From Warburgia ugandensis (lineage: Eukaryota; Streptophyta; Magnoliopsida; Canellales; Canellaceae), in contig CP141132.1 of NCBI GenBank assembly GCA_035236585.1, forward strand, positions 55,369,880 to 55,433,879: a DNA stretch of 64,000 nucleotides. Reading direction: 5' to 3'. Shown piece by piece: positions 63,501 to 64,000 of this stretch (within the stretch, counting starts at the first letter, position 1; each line of letters begins with the position of its first letter). The translations under genes were made by a program, and so were the position numbers. A model generated the notes under the pieces. It made no database searches. It was not told the DNA's origin and worked only from the letters and a program-made list of their open reading frames with translations.

Positions 63501-64000
63501 CCCCATGAGGTTTCTATGGATTTTCGTTCATTGTTAATTAATGAAACATCCCTGACTATGAAGTCCCATAACTCCTTCAAACGACCTATATTTTCAGCGT
63601 TCCTTGGCTAGTTGGATTCCATTTTTTGAGTATTATCTTATGGTTTGAGTTTTAATTCCAAATTATTACACAATTAAAATATATACTTCTTGAAAGCTCA
63701 AGACCAGATCATGGAATAGTGAAATATTAACGTTGTTACACCATCGAGCCCTGCCATTATCGAAATGGCTCCTTGAGGTTTCTATTTTTTTTTACTTTTA
63801 ATTAATGAAATAGCCCTGGCTTTGAAGTCCCATAACTCCTTCATATGAACTCTATTTTTTGCGTTCCTTGGCTCGGTGGATTCTATTTTCTATATATTAT
63901 CTAATGGTTCCAGTTTTAATTCCAAATTATTATGCAATTAAAAGATATACTTCAGGAAAGCTCATGACCAGATCGTGGAATAGAAAAGTATTAAGGTTGT

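Larger units (their letters stand above)
44826..64000. repeat. Satellite array, about 269-bp monomer, about 71 copies, runs off the window
   Basis: The anchor GACCTGATCATGG (or a close variant) recurs from 44829 to 63966. Measured spacings are mostly 264-273 bp, with 256-257-bp and 278-280-bp variants. Each monomer holds, in order, the anchor, AATATTAAGGTTGTTACACC, a block of one of two types, AGGTTTCTATG followed by a T tract of about 7-25, AATTAATGAAA, AAGTCCCATAACTCCTTCAT, TTCCTTGGCTCG, GATTCCATTTTCTG, and CAATTAAAAGATATACTTCTTG. There is no interruption by any other element over 19 kb. Short open frames on both strands recur with the period. The array's left edge lies inside an LTR. Confidence 0.97.

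Noticed and set aside
44826-64000. Direct-repeat array as a possible CRISPR
   Set aside because: Units are long, contiguous and without unique spacers, and the genome is a plant.

Overview
The window is AT-rich nuclear DNA from a flowering plant. The evidence is a spliced prolyl 4-hydroxylase gene of plant type, several Au-type tRNA-derived SINEs, plant hAT, LINE and Mutator-like elements, and Ty3/gypsy LTR remains. One intron of about 13.9 kb and the heavy repeat load suggest a large, repeat-rich angiosperm genome. The species cannot be read from the sequence.

Region 1 (about 310-16169, + strand) is the only host gene I can support: a prolyl 4-hydroxylase with a C-terminal ShK-like six-cysteine domain. 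Six exons are visible and the 5' exon lies outside the window. All splice junctions keep frame, and the Fe(II)/2-oxoglutarate residues are present. Its giant intron (1508-15390) holds a 560-bp unit repeated four times in tandem, a decayed hAT transposase into which a LINE and a SINE inserted (each with a 16-bp target-site duplication), an (AT)24 microsatellite and two further Au SINEs.

Region 2 (16170-25520) holds non-autonomous elements: a 2.1-kb foldback DNA transposon with arms of about 700 bp, a second 1.05-kb inverted-repeat element plus an orphan copy of its arm, one LTR fragment and one SINE fragment. The rest is unassigned AT-rich sequence.

Region 3 (25521-44825) is a graveyard of LTR retrotransposons. 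A decayed Ty3/gypsy element with LTRs of about 4 kb is arranged LTR-internal-LTR-internal. A likely solo LTR of another family sits at 37218-39380, and further LTR fragments at 43371-44825. Two adjacent minisatellites (34-bp and 47-bp units) lie at 41175-42010.

Region 4 (44826 to the window end, continuing beyond) is an uninterrupted satellite of about 269-bp monomers, roughly 71 copies over more than 19 kb. It has two main monomer types, a variable T tract in each monomer, and clear higher-order duplications of 3, 8 and 7 monomers. This array is the most unusual part of the window. The many short open frames in it are by-products of the repeat and are not annotated as genes.
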